Positions 1 to 6,502 of a DNA stretch of 13,019 nucleotides are shown in pieces. The position numbers and the translations under genes are program-made. Numbering within the stretch: position 1 is the stretch's first letter; the number at the start of each line of letters is the position of its first letter. The notes under the pieces were generated by a model, which was not told the origin of the DNA, made no database searches, and worked only from the letters and a program-made list of their open reading frames with translations. Origin of the DNA: an uncultured Sutterella sp. (GTDB lineage Bacteria > Pseudomonadota > Gammaproteobacteria > Burkholderiales > Burkholderiaceae_F). Where the stretch lies: contig CAJLHF010000049.1 in the NCBI GenBank assembly GCA_905206365.1, positions 1 to 13,019 of the forward strand. Reading direction: 5' to 3'.

Positions 1-54
1 GCGCGACCGCGCGGCCTAAGGAATCCCCGCCCTTTAGGGCGGGGAGGAAGTCAA
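1..54 (+). mobile_element. Right end of an IS200/IS605 (IS608-like) element, partial
   Basis: The sequence shows GAAT at 21-24, immediately followed by a perfect hairpin (25-33 pairing with 36-44, stem CCCCGCCCT/AGGGCGGGG), a 6-nt linker and TCAA at 51-54. This is the arrangement known for IS608 right ends: a GAAT guide 5' of the hairpin, which pairs with the TCAA cleavage site. In TnpB elements the same region is the 3' end of the omega RNA, and the flanking DNA from 55 onward would act as its guide. A possible C-terminal tail of the tnpB gene (Arg-Asp-Arg-Ala-Ala, TAA at 17-19) precedes the hairpin, but six codons cannot prove it. The body of the element lies left of the window. Family-level identification is firm; the exact IS is unknown. 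Confidence 0.82.
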
Positions 55-914
55 AACCACCACACTTCCTGCCAGGGTGAAAGCAGTTCGGCGACTTCGT
101 CCGCGGACCCGACCACCCGCACGCACTCGGGGCTCTCGCAGTACTCGGCGAGGAGCTCCCGGGCGCCGGAATCACCGACCGCCTCGTGCCAGATGAAGAC
201 GGGCTTTCCGAGGGCGAGCGCCGCACGGGCTTCGATGAGCGTACTCGAGCCGCTTTCGACCGCCATGACGAGTGTTCCGCGACCGAGGGCCGCAACAAGG
301 CGGTTTCGCGCGTGAAGACTTTGCGTGCGTGCTTCGGGCGTGAAATTGAGCCCCGACACCTGAGGTGCTTCGGAGAGGAGCACCCCGTCGCGGGCGATAC
401 GGCGCGCCAGCTCGACATTTTCCTCGGGCCACGGAGCCGCAAGCGGCGTACCGAGTACGGCCGCCGTTCGACCCCGCGCGCCCGACGGACGCCGTGCGGC
501 GAGCGCCCCTTCGTGCGCCGCACGGTCGATGCCTGCCGCAAGGCCCGAGACGACGGTGAAGCCCCGCTGCGCAAGGGCCCGTGCCGCTTCGAAAGCGCTC
601 GCGGTGCGAACCTCCGTTGCGTTGCGCGCCCCCACGATCGACACGATCGCTTCGCATTCGAGGAGCGTCGGGTCCCCCTCGCAGACGACTACCTCGGGGG
701 CGTCCTTCAAAAGCGCGAAGGCGCTCGGGTAGTCCGCGACATTGCGCGGCAGAATCCGCACGTCCTCGGGGAGCAACGAGCGAAGCGCTTCGGGCGTGAG
801 GCCGGGCGAGAGCGCCGCTTCGCGCTCGAAGAGCCGGCGAAAGACTTCGGTGTCGACGGAATCCGAGGGAGCAGAACGGGCGAATGCGGAGGGATCGAAA
901 GCAGCGGGCGGCAT
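51..914 (-). CDS. dprA: DNA-processing protein DprA/Smf family, 287 aa
   Basis: DprA binds incoming single-stranded DNA in the cytoplasm and loads RecA during natural transformation; many non-competent bacteria also carry it. The Rossmann-fold core is clear: VSIVGAR at residues 91-97, the signature VVSGLAAGIDRAAHEGAL at 121-138, GTPLAAPWPEEN at 155-166, ARNR at 202-205, and AVESGSSTLIEARAAL near 218-233, the usual SG-type segment. About 75 residues of N-terminal region precede the core. The C-terminal winged helix of typical 360-390 aa homologues is absent. ATG at 914 is the only start in frame before an upstream stop; no good Shine-Dalgarno is visible. The TGA stop is made by the TCAA end of the adjacent insertion element. 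The reconstructed empty site would end one residue differently with TAA, so the short length is probably natural rather than caused by the insertion. A competence role is not shown by context. Confidence 0.88.
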   Translation of the reverse strand: MPPAAFDPSAFARSAPSDSVDTEVFRRLFEREAALSPGLTPEALRSLLPEDVRILPRNVADYPSAFALLKDAPEVVVCEGDPTLLECEAIVSIVGARNATEVRTASAFEAARALAQRGFTVVSGLAAGIDRAAHEGALAARRPSGARGRTAAVLGTPLAAPWPEENVELARRIARDGVLLSEAPQVSGLNFTPEARTQSLHARNRLVAALGRGTLVMAVESGSSTLIEARAALALGKPVFIWHEAVGDSGARELLAEYCESPECVRVVGSADEVAELLSPWQEVWWF

Positions 915-1059
915 ATCAACAGGGAAAACGTCTCGAAGTCGTACGGAAACCTACCGGAAAAAGATTGATCGGCAGGAAACGACGAAAAGAAGCCGGGAAT
1001 CGGAATTTTAGCGTCCGCACCGCTCGCAAACATCGGATACGACGCGACCATCATCGAAC

Positions 1060-1088
1060 AAGATACAAGGGTTTTTACCATAATCCAA
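1060..1088 (-). promoter_or_regulatory. Candidate sigma-70 promoter for dprA
   Basis: On the minus strand TTGGAT (1088-1083) and TATCTT (1065-1060) are separated by 17 nt, in an AT-rich patch of a GC-rich genome. Each hexamer matches consensus at 4 of 6 positions. Transcription would begin near 1053, giving a leader of about 140 nt. This is a pattern match only. Confidence 0.3.
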
Positions 1089-1234
1089 ATAGGGTAGTTT
1101 TCAACGCCAACACGGTTCCCATCCTCGAAATCTACCTCCTTTCGATGAGCTATCGTCTCTACTTTTGAGCTGCTTCAAAGAAATTCGCCCGTCTTTACAT
1201 TTCCATTCCCGTAGCATTCCACCTAACGAAGCGA

Positions 1235-1283
1235 CCCGAGACTGCTTTCGCGGTCTGGGACTACCTTAGAAGCGGGCCGCTTC
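1235..1283 (+). promoter_or_regulatory. Two leader hairpins ahead of the flavoprotein gene
   Basis: Hairpin 1 (1235-1259) pairs CCC with GGG and AGACTGC with GCGGTCT around a TTTC loop, with one bulged G and one G-T wobble. Hairpin 2 (1269-1283) pairs GAAGC with GCTTC and ends 15 nt before the Shine-Dalgarno. There is a run of A, not T, after hairpin 2, so it is not an intrinsic terminator. The structures could stabilise the mRNA or tune translation; no known riboswitch motif is recognised. Confidence 0.35.
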
Positions 1284-1308
1284 ATAAAAAAACTTTCGAG
1301 GAAATCAA

Positions 1309-2727
1309 ATGAAGAAGATTCTTGTTGCTGCCGCCGTCGCCTCCTGCTTCGGCCTTGCCAACGCCGCCGAAGACATTACGGTCGATGTCGCCGTTATCGG
1401 TGCGGGCGGTGCGGGCCTTTCCGCCGCCGTCCAGGCCAACGACCTCGGCGCCAAGGTCGTCGTGCTCGAAAAGATGGCCATGGTGGGCGGCAACACGATC
1501 CGCGCCGCGGGCGGTCTCAACGCCACGGGCACGGCCCTCCAGGCCGCCAAGGGTACGAAGGACTCCGTCGAAATCATGTATTTCGACACGATGAAGGGCG
1601 GTCACTGGAAGAACGATCCCGAACTCGTCCGCACGCTCTGCGAAAAGTCCGCTTCGTCCGTTGAATGGCTCCTCGCCCTCGGCGGCGACCTGCGCGACGT
1701 GGGCCTGATGGCCGGCGCCTCGCAGGCCCGTACGCACCGTCCCACGGGCGGCGCTCTCGTTGGTCCCGAAGTGATCCGCACCCTCTACACGGCCGCCAAG
1801 GCTCGCAACATCGACATCCGCACGAACACCCAAGCCACCGAAATCCTGAAGGACAAGTCGGGCAAGGTGATCGGCGTCAAGGTGAAGGGCAAGGACGGCG
1901 AATACACCGTCAAGTCGAAGGCCGTCGTGAACGCCGCGGGCGGCTTCGGCGCGAACAACGACCTCGTTGCTTCCTACGTGCCCCGCCTGAAGGGCTTTGC
2001 CACGACGAACCATCCGGGCGCCACGGGCGACGGCATCAAGATGGCGAAGGACGCCGGTGCCGCCCTTATCCAGATGGAAGAAATTCAGACCCACCCGACC
2101 GTCGTGCCGAAGGTCGGCGAAATGATCACCGAAGCCGTTCGCGGCAACGGTGCGGTCCTCATCAACAAGGACGGCAAGCGCTTCTTCAACGAACTTGACA
2201 CGCGCGACGCGGTCTCGGCCGCCATCCTCAAGCAGAAGGACGGCGTGGCCTACCTCTTCTTCGACTCCGACATGCAGAAGTCCCTCAAGGCGACGAACGG
2301 CTACATCAAGCAGCCGTACTGCCTCTCGGGCGAAACGCTTGACGAAGTCGCCGGCAAGATGGGCGTCGACGCCGCCACGCTCAAGGCCACGATGGAAGAC
2401 TGGAAGAAGGGCAAGGCCGCGTCGAAGGACGCCTTCGGCCGCGCCGACATGCCGCGCGACCTCGACAAGGGTCCCTTCTACGCGATCCTCGTGACCCCGG
2501 CCGTCCACCACACGATGGGCGGCATCAAGATCGACTCGAAAACCCAGGTCTACAACACCAAGGGCCAGATCATTCCGGGCCTCTTCGCCGCGGGTGAAAT
2601 CACGGGCGGCGTGCACGGCGGCAACCGCCTCGGCGGCAACGCTCAGGCCGACATCGTGACCTTCGGTCGCATCGCCGGCCAGCAGGCCTATATCTTCGCC
2701 AAGCAGCAGGATGCCGCGAAGAAGTAA
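1309..2727 (+). CDS. Exported FAD-binding flavocytochrome c / fumarate reductase-like flavoprotein, 472 aa
   Basis: This belongs to the fumarate reductase/succinate dehydrogenase flavoprotein family of periplasmic reductases (relatives of Shewanella Fcc3). A signal peptide is visible, with likely cleavage after ANA at residue 19; a VASC tetrapeptide ending at Cys13 resembles a lipobox but sits very early. The FAD Rossmann motif GAGGAG is at 31-36 and its acidic partner Glu54 ends the second strand. Active-site residues of the Fcc3 type are all present: His262 (QTHPT), Arg299 (TRD, the proton-donor Arg), His401 (AVHHTMGG) and Arg440 (GGNRLGGN). So an enoate such as fumarate, methacrylate, urocanate or a cinnamate is a plausible acceptor; the substrate cannot be read from this. 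No CxxCH heme motif occurs, so a separate electron donor must exist, and none is adjacent. Start is supported by GAGGAA at 1298-1303, 5 nt before ATG. Transcribed alone and ended by the hairpin at 2777. Confidence 0.92.
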   Translation: MKKILVAAAVASCFGLANAAEDITVDVAVIGAGGAGLSAAVQANDLGAKVVVLEKMAMVGGNTIRAAGGLNATGTALQAAKGTKDSVEIMYFDTMKGGHWKNDPELVRTLCEKSASSVEWLLALGGDLRDVGLMAGASQARTHRPTGGALVGPEVIRTLYTAAKARNIDIRTNTQATEILKDKSGKVIGVKVKGKDGEYTVKSKAVVNAAGGFGANNDLVASYVPRLKGFATTNHPGATGDGIKMAKDAGAALIQMEEIQTHPTVVPKVGEMITEAVRGNGAVLINKDGKRFFNELDTRDAVSAAILKQKDGVAYLFFDSDMQKSLKATNGYIKQPYCLSGETLDEVAGKMGVDAATLKATMEDWKKGKAASKDAFGRADMPRDLDKGPFYAILVTPAVHHTMGGIKIDSKTQVYNTKGQIIPGLFAAGEITGGVHGGNRLGGNAQADIVTFGRIAGQQAYIFAKQQDAAKK

Positions 2728-2776
2728 TCCTTCCTCTCTCAATGCGCGTCGTCCATGAGGCGCGCGGAGAAACCCT

Positions 2777-2811
2777 CGCCCCGACAGGCTTCGGCTTGCC
2801 GGGGCGTTTTT
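2777..2811 (+). terminator. Intrinsic terminator of the flavoprotein gene
   Basis: A 13-bp stem (2777-2789 with 2794-2806, one A-C mismatch and one G-T wobble) closes a TTCG loop and is followed by five T (2807-2811). It starts 49 nt after the stop codon. Confidence 0.9.
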
Positions 2812-2846
2812 CGTCCGGTGTCCGTATCGGCCCGCCTCCGTTCGGG

Positions 2847-2879
2847 TTGGAACCTCTCCTCACTGACGTGAGGGGATTC
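2847..2879 (-). repeat. Right-end hairpin of the deleted element (omega-RNA-like 3' end)
   Basis: On the minus strand GAAT (2879-2876) abuts an 8-bp stem, CCCCTCAC with GTGAGGAG (one G-T wobble), around a GTCA loop. It is followed by AGGTTCCAA down to 2847. The layout matches the right end at the left window edge (GAAT, hairpin, AGGAAGTCAA), with different stem sequence. If transcribed, flanking bases 2846 to about 2827 would be the guide position. Confidence 0.68.
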
Positions 2880-2914
2880 CACCCTTATTCGCTCCTCACG
2901 GAAGAAGCACACCT

Positions 2915-3340
2915 TCATCGAACGCTTATTCCAAACAACCGCCTGTTCCGAAGGCTTCCAAATAATGATTGCATTCGCACGCTGGCCTTCGAGCGCAGAA
3001 AGCCGTCGGCCTTGCACTTTTCCTTCGCGCCGAACGTCTTCACGAAGATGAAGCGTTTGGCCGCGTTGCGGTGATTGTTGGCGACGGTGACGAATCCGTA
3101 TTCCGTGAATCCTGCTTCCTTGCGAAGCCGTGTGAGTTCCCCGTTGCGTTCCGTCTTCTCGGACAGAACGAAGGCATCGTGCCATGCCTTCGACTCTTTC
3201 AATCTCTGAAAACGCCCCAAGGCGGTGTCCAACGTCGCGTTGCACACCTGCGTGCCGAACGAACGCTTCGGCTTCAGGAAACGCGACACGTCGTCGACGT
3301 CCCGAACGGGGAGTTCGACAATGAAAGCGGGAGTTGTCAT
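2915..3340 (-). pseudogene. tnpB-like transposon protein, N-terminal fragment
   Basis: The frame starting with ATG at 3340 gives 141 residues. It opens MTTPAFIVELPVR and continues through QVCNATLDTALGRFQRLKES and RLRKEAGFTEYGF. This is the N-terminal pattern of a TnpB-like (OrfB) subfamily known for openings such as AFITELPLR, a conserved VYNACLGEALRR-type helix and an FGFSEY segment; I recognise it by pattern, not by a search. After about residue 85 the similarity fades into basic residues, and the protein stops. The whole RuvC-like nuclease core (DED residues) and zinc ribbon of a roughly 400-aa TnpB are missing, so it cannot be an active RNA-guided nuclease. No strong Shine-Dalgarno precedes it. 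The left-end hairpin lies about 50 nt upstream, in the position expected for an element's left end. Confidence 0.6.
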
Positions 3341-3386
3341 GCAGGGCATTCCAGGTCTTGTGCTCCAATCCTGTTGCACTCTTATG

Positions 3387-3408
3387 CCTCGACCGAAGTC
3401 GAAGGTTT
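3387..3408 (-). repeat. Left-end hairpin of the deleted element
   Basis: On the minus strand AAAC (3408-3405) abuts the stem CTTCGAC with GTCGAGG (one T-G wobble) around a TTCG loop, then CATAAGAGTGCAAC. The left end at the right window edge has the parallel order AAAG, CCTCGCCG hairpin, ATATAAGGCAC. The shared AAA-hairpin-ATAAG arrangement is why I call this a left end. Confidence 0.62.
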
Positions 3409-3432
3409 GAGGGCGGATTTTCCATCAACATG

Positions 3433-3463
3433 AAAAAACCGCGCTCCTGAGAGCGCGGTTTTT
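3433..3463. terminator. Bidirectional intrinsic terminator downstream of the M16 gene
   Basis: Stem CCGCGCTC (3439-3446) with GAGCGCGG (3451-3458) closes a CTGA loop and is flanked by A-runs and T-runs on opposite sides (3433-3438 and 3459-3463). It can therefore stop transcription in both directions. It lies 100 nt past the M16 stop on the minus strand and also shields that gene from the transposon remnant. Confidence 0.88.
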
Positions 3464-3504
3464 GGTGGAAGTCCGTACGGAACGCATACGGGTGGGAGGC
3501 GTCG

Positions 3505-3548
3505 GAGCGGAAATTCGGTCGTATGTGTTTCCTGACCGATTTCCGCTC
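3505..3548 (-). promoter_or_regulatory. Long hairpin in the M16 3' untranslated region
   Basis: Bases 3505-3520 pair with 3534-3548: a 15-bp stem with one bulged T and a 13-nt loop, starting 14 nt after the M16 stop. No T-run follows on the minus strand, and the true terminator is 50 nt further on. A 3' mRNA-stabilising or RNase-stalling structure is one reading; a small-RNA precursor released from the 3' end is another. Confidence 0.5.
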
Positions 3549-3562
3549 GGAGTGCCGCGTAC

Positions 3563-6310
3563 TTACTCGTCGAAGAAGTCCTTGCCGGCCGCCTTCGCCT
3601 TGGCGCGATCGCCCGCGAGAACGAAAGTCATGCGATCGGGGTCGGCGATGCGGGCAATCGCCGCATTGACGTCCTTCACCGTGAGAGCGCGGATGGCGTC
3701 TTCGGTTTCCTTCGAAAAGCTCCAGGTACGGCCCATTTCGAGGTTGCTCGTCCAACCCGCCGCAAGCATGCCGTCCTGCGCGCGGTTGACGGCGCGGTTT
3801 TCAATCATGCCGCGTTTGGCTTCTTCGAGCTCCTGCTCGGTAATGCCGTCCTTGAGTGCCTTGCGAAGTTCGTCCTTGAGGCTCGCTTCGGCCTGCGCGA
3901 GGTTCTGAGGCGCCACGATCGCACCGATCGACCACTTGGCGCGGTTGCCGAAAGCGGGGATCGTCACGTTCGAGGAGGCGCCGTAGGAGAGGCCTTCCTT
4001 TTGACGCAGACGCGTCACGATGCGATTCGAAAGACCGCTCGAGCCGCCGAGGATCCAGTCGGCCGTGATAAGAGCGGCCATGTCGGGATCCGCCAGGTTC
4101 GCCGCAAAGTCGACGCGGGCCATGAGGATCGCGTTTTCCTTTTCGGGCGTGTCGACGACGAAGCGCGCGGGTTTCACCTCACGATAGTCGCTCACGATGC
4201 GCTCGAAGGGCACTTCGGCCTTCTTGACGCCCACGACCTTCGTCTTCAAAGCGTCTTCGACTTCCTTCGGATCGAAGTCGCCCACGACGGCAAGCGTCCC
4301 CTTCGTAACGCCGAAGACGCGCTTCCAGTAATTGCGCACGTCCTCAAGCGTCGCCTTTTCCACTTCGGCCGCAAGCTCTTCGGACGTTTCCGTGTAGCGG
4401 GCGTCCCCCTGCGGGTAGGTGTTGAAGTGACGCGTCATCGCATCGCGCCCCTTGACGCGCGGGTCGTCGGAACGCGACTGAAGACCGACGAGCGTCTGGC
4501 GCTTCAGGGTTTCGAACTCTTTCTCGGGGAAGATCGATTTCGAATAGAGTTCGCCCACGAAGGCAAGCGCTTCGGAGAGGTGTTCGCGGTCCGTCGTGAA
4601 GCCGAAGGGAGAACCTTCCATCTTGAGGGCCGTGAACTTGTCGTCGATCTGATCGCGCGTCATCGTGTCGGTGCCGCGAGAGAGCATTGCGACGGCGAGC
4701 ATCGGAATCGCGGCATTCACCGACGTTTCGTTGTTGCCGTTGTTGAACTGCATCTGCACGACAACCGTTTCGCCGCGAGTCTTCTTCGGAAGAAGCGCAA
4801 CCTTCACGTCGCCGATGTCAAGGAGCGTCGTACGCTTGTCGATGTTGTCCTGCGAGACGTCGAACGCTTCCGCTTCGGAACCCTTTTCGGAGAAGGTGTA
4901 GCGCGAGAGTACCTCGTCGACGCCCGGCGCCGCCGTGATTTCGGCGCGCTTCGTTTCGTCGGTCGGAATGTAAAGACCCACGACGCGGTTGTCGCGCACG
5001 AAATAGGTCTTCGCCGCGCGATCGACGTCGGCGGGCTTCACGTCGCGCACCATTTCGCGATCCGCGAAGAAGAGGCGCCAGTCGCCGAGCGCGATGTATT
5101 CCGAAAGGCCCACGGCGAACTGCTCGGGGTCGGAGAGCGTGCGCTCGAACATCGTCGCCTGGTCGGCCTGCTGACGACCGAGTTCTTCGGCGGTGGCGGG
5201 CGTACGGGCAAAAGCGTTTTCAATCGCGTCGACGAGCTTCGTCTTAACGAGTTCGATGTCGTCGCCCTTCTTGACGAGCGCGCCGAACATGACAAAGCCC
5301 GGCTTCTCGGCCGCAATCGGCCAGCCGAAGACCTGCGTCGCAAGACCCGTTTCGACAAGTTCCTTATAAAGGCGCCCCGTCGGCGCGTCGGCGAGGATTT
5401 GCGCCGCCATTGCGGTCGGTTCGTAGTCGTCGTGAAGCGCTGCCGGAATGCGGTAGCCTACGGCCACGAGCTGCGTTTCGCCCTGACGACGGATCGTGAA
5501 TTCGCGCTCGCCGTCGGCGACGGGCTCGACCGTCCACTCCTTCGGGAGAACGCGTTCGGGCTTCGGAATCGCGCCGAAGTCCTCCTTGATCCAACCGAGC
5601 ACCGTTTCGGGATCGAATTTGCCCGACACCGTCAGCACCGCGTTATCGGGCTGGTAGTACTTGCGGTAGAAAGCCTGAAGGTTTTCGATTTCGACGTTTT
5701 CGATGTCGCTCCGGGCGCCGATCGTGCTGCGACCGTACGAGTGCCAGTCGAAAAGCACGCTCTGCATGCGTTTCATCATGACGGAAACGGGCTTGTTCTC
5801 ACCCATTTCGTATTCGTTGCGAACGACCGTCATCTCGGTGTCGAGGTCCTTCTGTGCGATGAAGGAATTCACCATGGCGTCGGCCTGCCAGCCGAGCGCC
5901 CACTTCATGTTGTCGTCCGACGCCGTGAAGGAGACGAAGTAATTCGTGCGGTCGAGCCACGTGGAGCCGTTCATGCGAAAACCGCGCTTCGTGAATTCGC
6001 TCGTGGGCGAAGGATAATTCTTCGATCCCTTGAACATCAGGTGTTCAAGCAGGTGCGCCATCCCCGTTTCGCCGTAATTCTCGTGGCGCGAGCCCACGCG
6101 GTAGGTCATGTTGACCGTGGCGGTGGGCTTCGAGGCGTCCGGGTAGAGGACGATCTTGAGGCCGTTGGGCATGCGGTATTCCGTCATCCCTTCGACCGTG
6201 ACTACCGGGACGGGCGTCATGTCGTTCATGTTTTTCTCCTCGGCCGCTTCGACGCATCCGATCGTCGCGACGGCGGCCGCAGTCATCATCATTGCCGCTT
6301 TTTTGTTCAT
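3563..6310 (-). CDS. Exported M16-family zinc metallopeptidase (pitrilysin/insulinase-like), 915 aa
   Basis: M16 peptidases degrade peptides inside a clamshell of two similar halves. The N-terminal half carries the inverted zinc motif HLLEH (His86, Glu89, His90), with the distal Glu166 in VVRNEYEMGEN at nearly canonical spacing. The second half, from about residue 500, has the fold pattern (for example FNNGNN, then LSRGTDTM) but no HxxEH, so it is the non-catalytic partner half. The substrate-binding R...GLSYG segment lies around residues 765-780. At 915 aa it is a full-length fused form, unlike two-gene systems. The N-terminus is a signal peptide: either type I cleavage after VEA (residue 22) or lipidation at Cys19 (TIGC, a weak lipobox). 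The product is thus periplasmic or outer-membrane-anchored. Monocistronic: a divergent gene lies upstream and a terminator 100 nt downstream. A weak purine stretch (GAGAG) precedes the ATG. Substrate unknown. Confidence 0.92.
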   Translation of the reverse strand: MNKKAAMMMTAAAVATIGCVEAAEEKNMNDMTPVPVVTVEGMTEYRMPNGLKIVLYPDASKPTATVNMTYRVGSRHENYGETGMAHLLEHLMFKGSKNYPSPTSEFTKRGFRMNGSTWLDRTNYFVSFTASDDNMKWALGWQADAMVNSFIAQKDLDTEMTVVRNEYEMGENKPVSVMMKRMQSVLFDWHSYGRSTIGARSDIENVEIENLQAFYRKYYQPDNAVLTVSGKFDPETVLGWIKEDFGAIPKPERVLPKEWTVEPVADGEREFTIRRQGETQLVAVGYRIPAALHDDYEPTAMAAQILADAPTGRLYKELVETGLATQVFGWPIAAEKPGFVMFGALVKKGDDIELVKTKLVDAIENAFARTPATAEELGRQQADQATMFERTLSDPEQFAVGLSEYIALGDWRLFFADREMVRDVKPADVDRAAKTYFVRDNRVVGLYIPTDETKRAEITAAPGVDEVLSRYTFSEKGSEAEAFDVSQDNIDKRTTLLDIGDVKVALLPKKTRGETVVVQMQFNNGNNETSVNAAIPMLAVAMLSRGTDTMTRDQIDDKFTALKMEGSPFGFTTDREHLSEALAFVGELYSKSIFPEKEFETLKRQTLVGLQSRSDDPRVKGRDAMTRHFNTYPQGDARYTETSEELAAEVEKATLEDVRNYWKRVFGVTKGTLAVVGDFDPKEVEDALKTKVVGVKKAEVPFERIVSDYREVKPARFVVDTPEKENAILMARVDFAANLADPDMAALITADWILGGSSGLSNRIVTRLRQKEGLSYGASSNVTIPAFGNRAKWSIGAIVAPQNLAQAEASLKDELRKALKDGITEQELEEAKRGMIENRAVNRAQDGMLAAGWTSNLEMGRTWSFSKETEDAIRALTVKDVNAAIARIADPDRMTFVLAGDRAKAKAAGKDFFDE

Positions 6311-6348
6311 AACAGGAACTCTCGGGTAGGCGACCCTGTTGGCGGCAA

Positions 6349-6414
6349 GCCGTCCGTACCCGTCTCTGCGCGGAACACCCCGCGGGCGGGCCGGACGGCC
6401 GCACGCGGGCCGTC
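6349..6414 (-). promoter_or_regulatory. Mutually exclusive hairpins in the M16 leader
   Basis: Segment B (6393-6400) can pair either with A (6349-6355, GCCGTCC/GGACGGC) or with C (6408-6414, GACGGCC/GGCCGTC), 7 bp each way. Only one pairing can form at a time, as in attenuators. No T-run or leader peptide is evident, and GC-rich DNA makes such repeats by chance fairly often. Confidence 0.25.
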
Positions 6415-6462
6415 GAAAGTTATTCGGTCTTCCCGAACTCTACGCTCCCTCGGCCGGGCAAG

Positions 6463-6502
6463 GGTAACCGGGAAGCGGGAAAACGTTCGGTAATGTTACC
6501 GT
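6463..6502. promoter_or_regulatory. Paired GGTAAC-type inverted repeats (candidate operator)
   Basis: CGGTAA-TG-TTACCG (6489-6502) is a perfect 6-bp inverted repeat, and GGTAACC (6463-6469) is a second copy of the same core. Their centres are about 30 bp apart, near three helical turns, between divergent genes. That geometry suits a dimeric regulator binding two sites. The cognate regulator is unknown. Confidence 0.35.

Larger units (their letters stand above)
915..1308. other. Divergent intergenic region, dprA / flavoprotein gene
   Basis: These 394 nt separate two divergent genes. They are more AT-rich than the flanking genes, and no convincing reading frame is present: the short frames here are extensions of dprA antisense frames. 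The region holds the candidate dprA promoter (1060-1088). A weaker plus-strand candidate for the flavoprotein gene is TTCAAA 1174-1179, 16-nt spacer, TACATT 1196-1201. Two leader hairpins lie near the right end. I looked for an FNR-type TTGAT-N4-ATCAA box, which an anaerobic reductase might have, and found none. Confidence 0.6.
2847..3423 (-). mobile_element. Internally deleted IS200/IS605-family element (about 0.58 kb)
   Basis: Read on the minus strand, a left-end hairpin (3404-3387, preceded by AAAC) is followed by a tnpB-like 5' fragment beginning at 3340, then by a right-end hairpin (2875-2856) preceded by GAAT and followed by AGGTTCCAA. This is the same order as in complete IS200/IS605 elements, but only about 0.58 kb separates the ends, against at least 1.3 kb for a tnpB-only element. 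TTGAT at 3428-3424 is a plausible target pentamer just outside the left end, as in ISDra2, so the outer boundary 3423 is an inference. The element sits between the terminators of two convergent genes and damages neither. No tnpA is present, so movement would need a transposase from elsewhere. Confidence 0.68.

Noticed and set aside
51..914. dprA truncated by the insertion element
   Set aside because: The reconstructed TTAC empty site gives a stop at the same codon, so the insertion need not have shortened the protein; the short form is probably ancestral.
186..968. Plus-strand frame of 260 codons opposite dprA
   Set aside because: Arg/Glu-rich antisense shadow of dprA with no family pattern; long opposite frames are expected in GC-rich genes.
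1309..1380. Flavoprotein as a lipoprotein (VASC ending at Cys13)
   Set aside because: The hydrophobic stretch before Cys13 is too short, and a standard signal-peptidase I site (ANA) follows.
1282..2742. Minus-strand frame of 486 codons opposite the flavoprotein gene
   Set aside because: Full-length antisense shadow; the plus strand has a signal peptide, FAD motif, catalytic residues, ribosome-binding site and terminator.
4001..6493. Plus-strand frame of 830 codons opposite the M16 gene
   Set aside because: His/Arg/Val-rich shadow without domains; the minus strand has an intact HxxEH zinc motif and both M16 halves.
6451..6500. Possible cobalamin riboswitch (GGGAAGCGGG-like string)
   Set aside because: The B12-box and flanking conserved elements are missing, and the neighbouring genes have no cobalamin link.
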